This document shows, one piece after another, positions 7,179 to 17,300 of a stretch of DNA of 19,432 nt. The notes beneath the pieces are model-generated. The model was not told where the DNA came from. It did no database searches and saw only the letters and a program-made list of their open reading frames with translations. How positions within the stretch are numbered: the first letter of the stretch is position 1; every line of letters starts with the position of its first letter. Location: positions 27,332 through 46,763 of the forward strand of contig DHQI01000067.1 of the NCBI GenBank assembly GCA_002408065.1, read 5' to 3'. Origin of the DNA: Bacteroidales bacterium UBA5342. GTDB taxonomy: Bacteria; Bacteroidota; Bacteroidia; Bacteroidales; UBA5342. The translations under genes and the position numbers were made by a program.

Positions 7179-10073
7179 ATGAAACAATTGTTTACTAATG
7201 CTTTAATGCTTCTGTTTGTAGCATTAACAGCAAGCGCCCCGGTAAGCGCAATGGATGTCACGGAGTTTAAACTCGAAAACGGACTTACCGTTATATTAGC
7301 TCCTAACCAAGAAGCCTCGGAGGTCTTTGGTGTAGTAGCCGTTAAGGCCGGATCGTATAATGAACCAGCTGATGCTACTGGTCTGGCTCACTATTTGGAA
7401 CATGTGGTTTTTAAGGGAACTCAGGAAATGGGAACCACTAACTGGGAAGCCGAGAAACCTCTTTATGATCAAATTATTCAGAAATTTGAAGATTTACGGG
7501 CTACCGAAGATGAAGAGGCTAAAAAAGCTTTGATTAAAGAAATCAATGAACTTTCTATCGAAGCCGGTAAGTATACGGTGAGTAATGATTTCTCTAATTT
7601 GGTACAAGGCATGGGAGGTACAGGATTAAATGCCGGAACTAGCTATGATTATACTGTTTACTACAACTCATTTCCTTCTTTTCAGTTAGAACGTTGGGTA
7701 GAATTGTATGCTCACCGTTTCCAAAACACTGTTTTTCGCGGTTTTCAGGCTGAACTTGAAAATGTCTATGAGGAGAAAAACATGTATAGCGACGATCCTT
7801 TCTCCGTTTTAGGTGAAATGTATCAGTCGGCTTTGTTTGGTGATGGTAACCCTTACGGACGCTCTATCATCGGTTACACCGAGCATCTGAAAAACCCTTC
7901 CCTGAAAAGTCTGATTGAGTTTTATGAAACGAACTACGTCGCCGGTAATATGGTTTTAGTCCTTTCTGGTAAATTTGATGCTGTTGCTGCTAAGCCACTA
8001 ATTGAGAAATCGTTTGGTGCCTGGCCTAAAAAAGCGGCTCCGGAGCATAAAGTTTATCCAACGAAGGAGTTTGACGGAAAAGAAGTGGTGAAGGTGAAAA
8101 GTTCGCCTTTGCCTGTAGGTTTTTGGTCCTATAATACCGTGCCAGTAGGTGATAAAGATGAAACAGCCGTTGAATTGATGACGGCTATTCTTTCTAATGG
8201 TAATCAGACTGGTCTGTTGGATAAGCTAGCCTTGGATGGTGATTTGCTTCAGATTTCAGCTTATATGGATTCCCGAAAATATGCCGGTAATGTCACTATT
8301 CAGGCTATCCCTACTTTTGATATGTCATTGTATAAATTTAATTCTATCTCTTCTGCAGAGAAAATGATTGAAGATCAATTAGAAAAATTGAAAAAAGGTG
8401 ATTTCGAAGATTGGCTGTTAGAATCCGTAAAAGCTGAAAAGTTAATGGATTTTGAATTAATGCGTGAATCGCCTCAAAGTTCTGGTATGGGCTTGGCGCA
8501 ATTGTTTTTGATGGACGAAAGCTTGGATTATCTGGAGAATTATCCTGCTGAAATTGCTGCTATTACCAAAGATCAGGTGGTAGCTATGGCTAACAAATAT
8601 TTGGGAGACGACTATTTGCAGTTTTATAGTTTGGAGGGATCTACACCTAAAGATAAAATCAAAAAACCGGATATTGAGCCAATTGTACCATCTGTAGGAC
8701 AAAAGTCAAAATTTGCAGAATTCCTACAGACAGTGCCTATGGGCGAGTTAGAAGAAGATTTTGTAGAGTTTGGAAAAGACGTGCAGTTTGGTGAAGTAGC
8801 TGAGGGCGTTAAGTTGTATTATACGCCTAATCCTATGAACGATATTTTCTCTTTGGATATTAAATTTGGTGCCGGCACGAAAGAGATTCCGGCTATTGGT
8901 TTGGCAACCTCTTTAATGAACTCTGCTGGTATTATGGCTTTATATGAGCCACAGGAGTTGAAAGAGGAATTTAGTAAACTGGGGTGTTCTTATGGTTTTT
9001 ACAATGATGATAGTTATACTTACGTTTCGTTGCAAGGAAAAGAGGAAAACCTTGAGAAAGCCTGTAAACTTTTAGCTAAACTTTATTTGATGCCGGCTTT
9101 GGATGAGAAGCAGTTTGACCGTGTGCTTTCAAGCGCTGTGAGTAACCGATATACTGAGAAAAAGACCAAAGATGCACAGTTCTCAGCTTTGGTAAACTAT
9201 ACCCGTTATGGCGAAAATTCACCACAGCTTAAGCGTATGACTACTGCAGAAATTCAGGAATTAACCTTGAGTTCTTTGGCTGCTAAATTTATTGAGGCTA
9301 CTCACTACGAAACATCTGTTCACTATGTGGGACAGAAATCTATGGATGAGTTCAAGCAGGTGATAAATAGTAGTTTGCCTTTCCCATCAGGGCTGAAACC
9401 TTCTACTTCTCCATTTATTCGTCCTGTTACAGAACCTCAAGGACGGACGGTTTATTTCATCAATAACAAAGAGGCCTCACAAAGCGATATCATCATTTTT
9501 GCCAAAGGTGATAATTATACAAAAGATCAAGAAGCGACTTTTGATGCCTTTAACCAATATTTTAGTGGTGGTTTTAATGGTCTTGTGATGCAGGAACTTC
9601 GTGAGCTTCGTTCCTTCGCTTATTCTGCAGGGGCTTCTTATGTAGCTCCTGAGTTGGAAAATAATCCTGCCTATTTTATTGGTAGCATAGGAACGCAAAA
9701 CGATAAAGCTGCTGATGCATTGCGGGAATTCTTTGTATTGATTGATGAAATGCCCGAAAAACCGGAGCGTATGGAGAATATCAAGAATTATTTGGAGCAA
9801 GCATCTTTGTCGGCTAAGCCGAACTTTCGTTATATGAGTTATGTTGTCGAAGATTGGCAAACCCAAGGCTATACAGAGGATCCTAACAGATCACTCATAC
9901 CTCAATACAAAGAAATGACTTTTGATGACATCGTTAATTTCTACAATGAGCATCTAAAAGGTCAAGATTTCTCTATTGCTATTGTGGGTAACAAAAAAGA
10001 AATGGATATGGAGGCCATTGAAAAGATAGCTAAGATTGAGAAGATTTCTGCCAGCAAGTTGTTTAAGGATTAA
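7179..10073 (+). CDS. Exported M16 family zinc metallopeptidase (insulinase/pitrilysin type)
   Basis: Predicted periplasmic or outer-envelope peptidase that takes unfolded peptides into a closed chamber. An N-terminal signal peptide ends around APVSA (residue 24). The inverted zinc motif is HYLEH (H71, E74, H75). The third ligand is probably E199 in AELENVYEEKNM, aligned to the ExxxVxxE block of the family. The gap H75-E199 is about 45 residues longer than in pitrilysin because of a charged helical insert (about 90-137), an arrangement I recall from other bacterial M16 proteins. The second half carries the inactive-lobe signature ELRSFAYS with the R811/Y815 pair. Both lobes sit in one 964-residue chain, as usual for this type. 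The gene is monocistronic, with its own promoter and a strong terminator. Confidence 0.95.
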   Translation: MKQLFTNALMLLFVALTASAPVSAMDVTEFKLENGLTVILAPNQEASEVFGVVAVKAGSYNEPADATGLAHYLEHVVFKGTQEMGTTNWEAEKPLYDQIIQKFEDLRATEDEEAKKALIKEINELSIEAGKYTVSNDFSNLVQGMGGTGLNAGTSYDYTVYYNSFPSFQLERWVELYAHRFQNTVFRGFQAELENVYEEKNMYSDDPFSVLGEMYQSALFGDGNPYGRSIIGYTEHLKNPSLKSLIEFYETNYVAGNMVLVLSGKFDAVAAKPLIEKSFGAWPKKAAPEHKVYPTKEFDGKEVVKVKSSPLPVGFWSYNTVPVGDKDETAVELMTAILSNGNQTGLLDKLALDGDLLQISAYMDSRKYAGNVTIQAIPTFDMSLYKFNSISSAEKMIEDQLEKLKKGDFEDWLLESVKAEKLMDFELMRESPQSSGMGLAQLFLMDESLDYLENYPAEIAAITKDQVVAMANKYLGDDYLQFYSLEGSTPKDKIKKPDIEPIVPSVGQKSKFAEFLQTVPMGELEEDFVEFGKDVQFGEVAEGVKLYYTPNPMNDIFSLDIKFGAGTKEIPAIGLATSLMNSAGIMALYEPQELKEEFSKLGCSYGFYNDDSYTYVSLQGKEENLEKACKLLAKLYLMPALDEKQFDRVLSSAVSNRYTEKKTKDAQFSALVNYTRYGENSPQLKRMTTAEIQELTLSSLAAKFIEATHYETSVHYVGQKSMDEFKQVINSSLPFPSGLKPSTSPFIRPVTEPQGRTVYFINNKEASQSDIIIFAKGDNYTKDQEATFDAFNQYFSGGFNGLVMQELRELRSFAYSAGASYVAPELENNPAYFIGSIGTQNDKAADALREFFVLIDEMPEKPERMENIKNYLEQASLSAKPNFRYMSYVVEDWQTQGYTEDPNRSLIPQYKEMTFDDIVNFYNEHLKGQDFSIAIVGNKKEMDMEAIEKIAKIEKISASKLFKD

Positions 10074-10097
10074 TCGAATCTCAACATTATAATAATA

Positions 10098-10126
10098 AAA
10101 AAAACCGGCCATAAGCCGGTTTTTTT
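10098..10126. terminator. Bidirectional intrinsic terminator
   Basis: A 12-bp stem AAAAAAACCGGC/GCCGGTTTTTTT with a 5-base CATAA loop, 25 bases after the M16 stop. The A and T tracts on the two arms let it work for the M16 gene (+) and for the S41 gene (-), which converges on it from 10167. Confidence 0.93.
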
Positions 10127-10166
10127 ATGTAATAACTTCTCAGGTTCAGCTTATACTTAACTAGTT

Positions 10167-11525
10167 TTATTCTTGATTACGAATCAGCAAATCTTGTCCC
10201 CACCCTACAATCCGAGCTTGTGCTTTCAGTTCTTTTCCGTGCTTAAAGCGCCCAATTTCTTCACCCATGAAGTCCGGCTGTATTCTAGCTGATCGTGTAA
10301 CAGGAGTGCCCGTAATTTCTTCTATAGCCCTGGCGAGCATTGTTTCGCGAATATCGCCGAGCTGATAGCCGTCAAGAGGGTTGTCTGATAGCAATATATC
10401 CGGAACCATACCACCTTTTACTGATACGTCTTCTTTGTTAGTGGTTTTTACTACGATGGGGATGATGGCCCAAATAGAATCGTTATCAGGTATTACCCAC
10501 ATGCCAGTATATTTACCATGGGTGGTATCTCCAACAAGTGTCATATCAGTTAATGGTTCTAAACCATTGATTAGACCTTCGCTGGCCGAAGCCGTTGAAT
10601 TACTTGTTATAGCAATTATTTTTCCGGTCATATTAATGTTTTGACTAGCTTCTTCTATTCTTGTGTAGAAAAATTCCTCACCAAATTCGCTGGAGATATA
10701 ATCTGTATATAATTGATTCCAATGATTTTTTTTGAAAATTTCACTTATGGCACTGTTGGGAGCTATTAGGTTAGCCATGTGTATTTCTGCACTTACATCA
10801 CCTCCAGGGTTGTATCTTAGGTCCACAATAAGGTCGGTGATATTTTCACTTTTAAAAAATGCAAAGGTTTCATCTAAGTTGGCATTAAACTCAGCAATAA
10901 ACTGATTGTACATAAGGTAAGCAATCTTTTTTCCGTCAATGGAATAAACACTGTCAATATGAATAGGATTTTCCTGAAAATTCTCAACTTCTGTTATGTT
11001 GATGTCTTTTAAGGGGGTGAGCTCGCCGTTAATAATAGTGTCGAAACCTATAGTGTAACTCGTGTAGCTTGTAAGTAGGCTGTAATAATTGTCAATGTTA
11101 AGGCTCGTGTTGTTTATTCTTGTAAAAATATCGCCGCGTTTGATGTCATTAAGATCAGCAGGGGTGCGTGGCAAGGTGTATTCTATTATACCTTTTATAT
11201 TGTAGTATTGTTCGTCGGTATATGTGAGCAAAAATTCGTAACCTCCAGTAGTTGTTATTCCATCCAGCATGTTTTTAGTCGCAAAAAAATCGTTGCTAAG
11301 CCACGACCAGTAGTCTTCAACATAAAGAAGGTTATCAAAAAAATCAAATGAATCAGAATAATCCTTAGAGCTTAGATTGTCTGGTATATGCTCTTCCCAA
11401 AGATATACTTCTTCCATAACTTCTTGTATCCAACTATTGGTTTTTAATGTATTATTAGCTGAATTTTTATCACATGATGATAATAAATAAACAAAAATGG
11501 GTATTATAAGCTTTCTTAGATTCAT
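10167..11525 (-). CDS. S41 family serine peptidase lipoprotein
   Basis: Predicted lipid-anchored peptidase of the C-terminal processing/tricorn type. A short signal peptide ends in the lipobox LLSSC (C18). A PDZ-like region spans about residues 85-180 (GYEFLLTY, KRGDIFTRIN). The catalytic domain carries DLRYNPGG (about 235-242) and the nucleophile block TASASE with S313. K338 in THGK lies exactly 25 residues after S313, the same spacing as the Ser-Lys dyad of E. coli Tsp, so the enzyme should be active. It lies downstream of the SusC/SusD operon on the same strand, but a terminator and 210 bases separate them, so it probably has its own promoter. The residue after the cysteine is Asp with only mild acidity beyond, so surface export is unclear. 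Confidence 0.93.
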   Translation of the reverse strand: MNLRKLIIPIFVYLLSSCDKNSANNTLKTNSWIQEVMEEVYLWEEHIPDNLSSKDYSDSFDFFDNLLYVEDYWSWLSNDFFATKNMLDGITTTGGYEFLLTYTDEQYYNIKGIIEYTLPRTPADLNDIKRGDIFTRINNTSLNIDNYYSLLTSYTSYTIGFDTIINGELTPLKDINITEVENFQENPIHIDSVYSIDGKKIAYLMYNQFIAEFNANLDETFAFFKSENITDLIVDLRYNPGGDVSAEIHMANLIAPNSAISEIFKKNHWNQLYTDYISSEFGEEFFYTRIEEASQNINMTGKIIAITSNSTASASEGLINGLEPLTDMTLVGDTTHGKYTGMWVIPDNDSIWAIIPIVVKTTNKEDVSVKGGMVPDILLSDNPLDGYQLGDIRETMLARAIEEITGTPVTRSARIQPDFMGEEIGRFKHGKELKAQARIVGWGQDLLIRNQE

Positions 11526-11682
11526 AATTCATTGTTGTGAGAAGGTTTGCTTTTGAATAAATTACAAAACCAATCAAGATTGATTCTTTAGTACTTACTT
11601 GCGATTTTTATGAAAAATAACACCAACAATAAATTATTGTTAATGAACTTTACACCTAAAGTTTATTGAATAATAAATAAAA

Positions 11683-11713
11683 ATAGCTGTAAAGACTCTG
11701 TCCTTACAGCTAT
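11683..11713 (-). terminator. Intrinsic terminator of the SusC/SusD operon
   Basis: Read on the minus strand, a 10-bp perfect stem ATAGCTGTAA/TTACAGCTAT encloses an 11-base loop and is followed by TTTTATTTATTATT. It starts 23 bases after the stop of the lipoprotein gene, closing the operon before the S41 gene. Confidence 0.85.
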
Positions 11714-11735
11714 AAAAACCTTATTTGAGCGACAA

Positions 11736-12671
11736 TTATTCGCTAAATATTTCGACTTCTAATGCTCCAGCAAGGTCAAACCCTGGGAAACCAAGATATA
11801 CGGGTTTTAACCCCCATCCTCCTAAACCATCTACATAAAAGTATGGATTTAGAGAGAAGTATGAAATTGTGCCATCTTCACCAGTGACTATAGTACTTTG
11901 TAAATCATCTTCTTCTAAGGTAGAACTAAGGGAAGAAGGAAGGTAAGCTTTTATATCTTCACCAGCATTACCTCCATTTAAAAGATTTGTGTACCAAAAT
12001 CCATCCCAAGTAACTAATGTGTCTTCTGCAATCTTAAAAGTGATTTTTTCTTGCGTGTTTCCGCCAATCCAATTATCCCATTCTGCTTCAGTTAGTATAC
12101 CTACAGTATAGGGATAGGAGATACGGTATTGACTATTATCATCATCTCGTTGTTCCAAATCCACCTCTATTACAGAATAGAATGAGAATGAGTCATAGAA
12201 CTGAGCTTTGCCTAAAGCATTCCATTTTACAACAGTAATAGATCCTACTAAAACTGGACTTCCTCCTGCTAGGTAAGGGTTTACGAAACTCTCATCTATG
12301 TTTAATTCAAAACCAATATTTTTCGCAGATGGTGTTGACGCAGAAACGCCAATGGTGAATGTTAACACTGTGTCACCAGCAGCAAAAGCTATATCACTAG
12401 GTAAGGTTAAATAACCTGAAGTATCTGTTAGCGTTATTGGCACACTTAAAGCTTCTGTTGAGTATTCACGAATAAGAGTGATGTCGAAGGCTAGTATGTC
12501 TGGATCAATTTCGAAATTAGAAGAAAATTCGTCTGCAAACCGAACGCCTGAGCAGTCATCTGCCACTGTGGGACTTTGTTCTCTTGTGATATTATCCTCT
12601 TCACATGATGTTGTAAATAAGCTAATAGCTAAGAGGATCGAGATGTATTTTATTATATTTATTGTTTTCAT
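11736..12671 (-). CDS. Surface lipoprotein of the SusC/SusD operon, unknown family
   Basis: A 311-residue lipoprotein. The signal peptide ends in FTTSC (C23), followed by EED, the acidic pattern that in Bacteroidota marks export to the cell surface. Residues about 45-112 look like a Calx-beta-type beta-sandwich (FDITLIREYSTEALSVPITL, then a GDTVLTFTIGV strand), a fold I know from other Bacteroidota surface lipoproteins. The C-terminal half is rich in aromatic residues and glycine (WDGFWYTN, GLGGWGLKPVYLGFPG) and I do not recognise it. The gene lies 24 bases after susD, so it belongs to the operon, in the place where SusE/SusF-like binding proteins usually sit. A ligand-binding role is inferred from position only. 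Confidence 0.8.
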   Translation of the reverse strand: MKTINIIKYISILLAISLFTTSCEEDNITREQSPTVADDCSGVRFADEFSSNFEIDPDILAFDITLIREYSTEALSVPITLTDTSGYLTLPSDIAFAAGDTVLTFTIGVSASTPSAKNIGFELNIDESFVNPYLAGGSPVLVGSITVVKWNALGKAQFYDSFSFYSVIEVDLEQRDDDNSQYRISYPYTVGILTEAEWDNWIGGNTQEKITFKIAEDTLVTWDGFWYTNLLNGGNAGEDIKAYLPSSLSSTLEEDDLQSTIVTGEDGTISYFSLNPYFYVDGLGGWGLKPVYLGFPGFDLAGALEVEIFSE

Positions 12672-12695
12672 AATATCAATTTTAGGAATCTTAAA

Positions 12696-14357
12696 TTAAA
12701 TAACATCATCTTCTAGGGCAGCTCCATCACCTTGGTCAGGTTCTGAACCGCCTTCATTTTGGATAATGGCTGAGTTGTTAGTGGTTTCACCTTGTACAAG
12801 GCGCATCAGCAACCAAGGGTCATTACTAGACAAGTTAAATTGATATGGTTCGGCTACATTAGTAGCTTCGTCTGGATGATACCTTACGATATTTTTACCT
12901 AAGCGCATAGCATCTGACATTCCAAAACCTTCTCCCCATAGTTCAATGCGTCTTTGAAGCCATATCTCGTTTTGAAAGCTGCTTTCGTCACTAGCTGTAA
13001 CGGTATAAGCAGGATCTCTGTATGATTTGATGAAGTTTTCCAAGAGTTGTTTTCCGGCTCCTAAGTCTCCACCCATGCCTATTGCTTCTGCTTTAAGAAG
13101 AAGCATCTCTTCAGCACGCATCATACACCAATCTCCATCATTATATGCTGATCCTATACCAGAGCGTTGTCCAAATTTAACATTAGCATAAGCAGGCATT
13201 GCTTCTTTGACGTTAGGTATTACCGCTGTTGCAATAGCTTGACCAATATATGTTGTATCTGAAGTACTCCAACTAAGACCTTCCAAGTATGGAGATGTCT
13301 TATTTTCATCTAACCACCAAGATTTACGTACATCGGTGTCCGAAATTTTATCGTACAATAAAGAATTAATGCTTCTGTAAATACCAGCAAAAGGCACATA
13401 AGCATCTCCAGAGAATGATCCTAACTGAGAAGGCCATGTTGCATAGTTAGCATCACTAATTACATCTGTTGGTAATAGAAGAGCCCATATCCAGTTGTGG
13501 TCAGAAGCCTCGTTAAAGCCCGGAGCTGTGAGTTCTGTAGACAAATATGGAGAGTAACCAGACATTGCATTGTCGGCATCAGAAGCAGCCTCATTCCACA
13601 TTTCCATGTTTAGGTAAGCTCTTGCTCGTAAACCATAGGCTACAGACTGGTCAATCAAACCTTTGTTGTCTCTTGAAAAACCATTTAATAAAGTAATAGC
13701 CTCAGAGAGTTCTGTAGTTATGTAACTGTATAAATCTCTTAAAGGAACACGTGGGTTATTTCTGTAGTCAGTATCGTCTTCTACAATAGGTACTGATGGG
13801 TCATCTTCATGTCCAATATATTTATATTGATAGTATGGTGCCAATGATAAATAACAGAATGCACGCATTGCTTTAGCCTGCCCTCTGGCATGTTGAAGAT
13901 CTGCACTTTCGGTCTCTTCTGGAATGGCAACTAAAACTTCGTTGGCAGCATAAATGATTTTGTAAAATAGACCATAACGTAATCTTGGGTTAGCATATGT
14001 TGGTGTTCTGTCTGTAAACTCAAGTGCTGTAGAAAACCAATCATATCCTGATACAATGTTAGTCATGTTACCGCTGTTAAGGTCTTGGCTTAATGCGACA
14101 CAAGGATAGCCAAAATCATCAGCACGATAACTGCTCCCTCTATCATAATAACCATCCGGTTTACCTAAAAGAGAATACATACCACTAATAGAGGAATTTA
14201 TTCTTTGCGGAACAGCTTCAACAGCTTCAATAATCTGTTCGTCATTAAGTGTCCCACCTTCATATTGTCTATCTAAAAAGTCTTCTTCACAAGAAGCTAA
14301 TAGAAAAACCGCCAAAGCTCCGACGATTGTTTTTAATATATATTTTTTCATTTTCAT
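12696..14357 (-). CDS. SusD/RagB family outer-membrane lipoprotein
   Basis: Lid and substrate-binding partner of the SusC channel at the cell surface. The signal peptide ends in LLASC (C23), followed by EED, the surface-export pattern. FLDRQ after it is the usual SusD N-terminus. The helical TPR-like scaffold is seen in blocks such as LRYGLFYKIIYAANEVL, ARGQAKAMRAFCYLSLAPYY and VAYGLRARAYLNMEMWNEAASDADNAM, and the late MRAEEMLLLKAEA and WGEGFGMSDAMRLGK blocks are typical. The 553 residues are normal for the family. A second Met at residue 3 is an alternative start with no effect on the signal peptide. The gene starts 11 bases after the susC stop. The substrate cannot be read from the sequence. 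Confidence 0.96.
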   Translation of the reverse strand: MKMKKYILKTIVGALAVFLLASCEEDFLDRQYEGGTLNDEQIIEAVEAVPQRINSSISGMYSLLGKPDGYYDRGSSYRADDFGYPCVALSQDLNSGNMTNIVSGYDWFSTALEFTDRTPTYANPRLRYGLFYKIIYAANEVLVAIPEETESADLQHARGQAKAMRAFCYLSLAPYYQYKYIGHEDDPSVPIVEDDTDYRNNPRVPLRDLYSYITTELSEAITLLNGFSRDNKGLIDQSVAYGLRARAYLNMEMWNEAASDADNAMSGYSPYLSTELTAPGFNEASDHNWIWALLLPTDVISDANYATWPSQLGSFSGDAYVPFAGIYRSINSLLYDKISDTDVRKSWWLDENKTSPYLEGLSWSTSDTTYIGQAIATAVIPNVKEAMPAYANVKFGQRSGIGSAYNDGDWCMMRAEEMLLLKAEAIGMGGDLGAGKQLLENFIKSYRDPAYTVTASDESSFQNEIWLQRRIELWGEGFGMSDAMRLGKNIVRYHPDEATNVAEPYQFNLSSNDPWLLMRLVQGETTNNSAIIQNEGGSEPDQGDGAALEDDVI

Positions 14358-14368
14358 GTCTTAAGTTT

Positions 14369-17300
14369 TTAGAATGTGATGCTTAAACCTCCTGCAACTA
14401 CTCTAAGCTGACTGTATACAAAGTTACCAGATGATGTAGACAATGCTACACCTGTTGCTGATGCATTTTGTGATTGACGAGGATCATATCCTTGACGAGC
14501 TGACCACAAAGCAAGGTTGTCACCTGAAACATAAACTCTAAATTTCTCAATGTTCATTTTTTTAGAGATAGAACTTGGAATTGTGTATCCAATAGAAATA
14601 TTGTTGAGACTTAGATAGTTTGAGCTTACTAAGAAACGACTTGAATTTTTCTGATCGATATCGTCAGAAGAACTAATTCTAGGGACATCAGTATTGGTAT
14701 TACTTGGCGTCCATGCGTCTAGAATATCCATGTGCCAGTTACGACCTATTTGCTTACCTGTATGCATTAGTTCTTGATATGATCCGTCATAAGCTTTTCC
14801 TCCCAATTGATATGCGAATTGGACACTAACATCAAAATTATAAGCATTCAAGTTTGTTCCAAAACCACCATACCAGTCTACACTGATGTCACCTAAGTCA
14901 GCCTGTTCTGCATCTGCATATACTGAAGTCGTTGAATAATCCCCATTGTCAGGGTCTACATAGTAAAGAGCTTCTCCGGTTGTTTTGTCTACACCCGCAT
15001 ACTCTACCATGTATGCTTGATTCAGAGATCCTCCCTCTTTAAGTATATATGCAGAACTTTTAATACCACCATCTGCTTTAGTGTATTCTGGTAATTCGAG
15101 AATCTCACTATTGATATATGTTAGGTTACCAAAAACAGACCATGTTAAATTATCCGTTCTTAGTATTTCTGCTGAGAGATCTAATTCCAGACCATTATTG
15201 AGCACACTTCCCACATTTTTGGGGATTGAAGAAATACCTGAGGAAACAGGTTGTGGCTCGTTGAATAGCATATCAGTGTTTTTTCTGCTGAAATAATCTA
15301 AGCTACCAGTTAAAATACCGTCCAACAATGTAAATTCAACACCAGTGTTAAAAAGCTTTTGGGCTTCCCACGTTAAATCTTCATTACCTTTTGTTGATAA
15401 TACTTTTGTGTATTCTCCAGTTGTACTGTTATATGAAATATCATATAAGTTTCGATATGCATAGTAGGTACCAATTTGATCATTACCTTGGGTACCATAA
15501 CTTATTTTGTATTTTAATTCATCTAACCATCCAGAAGTAGCTTGCATAAAGTTTTCTGATGTTATTAACCAAGCTGCTCCTACACTACCAAAAAGTCCCC
15601 ATCTATTGTCTGCTGAAAATCTTGATGAGCCCTCATAACGCATTGATGCACTAAAGAAATATTTTTCATCATAGTCGTATTGTAAACGTCCTACATAGCC
15701 TTCTGTTGCAAAATTTTCAGTACTGGAAGATACATTAGAGCTCGTTGGTTGCACACCATATGCATTACTAAGTTCAGCAATAAATGGACTATAAAGATAA
15801 TCGTTAGAACCGGATAGGCTTTGACTTTTTAAATAGAAATTTTCATAACCTCCCAATATTTTAACATTGTGGATGTTAAAGAATGATTTAGTGTACTCTG
15901 CCAAATATTGTTGGTTTAACGAGAAGAATCTATTGCTTGAAACAGATACTAAACCTTCTGTTGATGGCGAACCATAAAATGGATTAGATAAGTAATTACT
16001 TCTGTAATTAGAAACATTAGGTGTTACTTGTGCAGTTAATGCAAGACCATCAATAGGAGTAATTTTAGCATAAAGATTACTACTAAGGTAGTCATATACC
16101 GTTTGATCTGTATCTAATAGTAAGTTGATAGCTTGGTTGCCACGTGGTGCAGATCCTGGTCTAGTAAAGTTAGTCGAAGTACCTTGGTCATAAATTTTCC
16201 ATCCGTTACTATCATAAGCCTGTGACCCATCTGCATTTCTAACATAGAAAGGGTAAATAGGTGCCATCATGTTTGAGGTGTAAAAGACGTTACCCGTACT
16301 ACCCCAAGATGTTTGGTAACTTGGGCTTTCAACCGTTGAATTGACATAAGAGGTTGAAAGTCCCATTTTAAGCCATTCCTTAGCTTGTGTGTCAATTTTA
16401 CCGCGCATTGAGTAGCGTTTAAATCCAGATCCATCAATAATACCAGGATCATCAAGGAAACCTGCAGATATAAAATATTGGTTTTTATCTTTTCCACCCT
16501 GAACTGAAACGTTGTATTCTTGACGTAAACTGTTTTCTTTCAAAGTTTCATCTTCCCAATCATCTGGTGTATAGTAATATTGTCCATCAGAATATCCTAA
16601 TTGTGCATTGGGATTTAGTTTGAAATTTGTACCGATTAATTTTTCACCATCAGGAACAGTGTAAATCTGATATCCAACACCACTTTGTGTAAGGAAGTTT
16701 GCGTCAGCATAAGCATAAGCGTCTGTGCTCGAGATGCCATTGTAGACTTGAGAGTTGTAAAGAGCCTTATATGCATTCTCGTAATACATAGCAGGGTCAG
16801 TCATGACATTGTAGTTGGGAACGCCACGTGAGGAAACTCCTAATTTTGTTTCAACATTAACTTTAGCTTTTCCTCCACGATCTCCACTTTTGGTAGTGAT
16901 AAGTATTACACCATTAGCACCACGTGCACCATAAATTGCTGTAGATGCTGCATCTTTAAGTACTGTAATAGATTCTATATCGTGTGGGTTAATTGAATTA
17001 AGACTAAATTCGTAAGGAGAACCATCTACGATATATAAAGGAGCTGTACCGCCATTTATTGATCCTACACCTCTAATACGAATACTAGCAGAAGAACCTG
17101 GTTGTCCACTTCCGTTTACAACTTGTACACCTGCTGCGGTTCCTTGTAAAGCATTTCCAACGTTTGATGAAGATTTGCTGGCTAATAACTCACCTTTTAC
17201 AGCTTTTGCTGAACCAACAAATTGAGATTTTTTAGTTGTACCATACCCCACAACAAGCACCTCATCCATATTAAGTGCTGCTGAGCTTAATGATACATCA

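Noticed and set aside
7253..7775. Inactive or unusual M16 enzyme because of the long gap between HxxEH and the third ligand
   Set aside because: The extra residues form a charged helical insert that I recall from other bacterial M16 proteins, and all zinc and R/Y residues are present.
11526..11735. Co-transcription of the S41 gene with the SusC/SusD operon
   Set aside because: A strong stem followed by a T-run lies between them on the coding strand. Partial read-through is possible but cannot be shown here.
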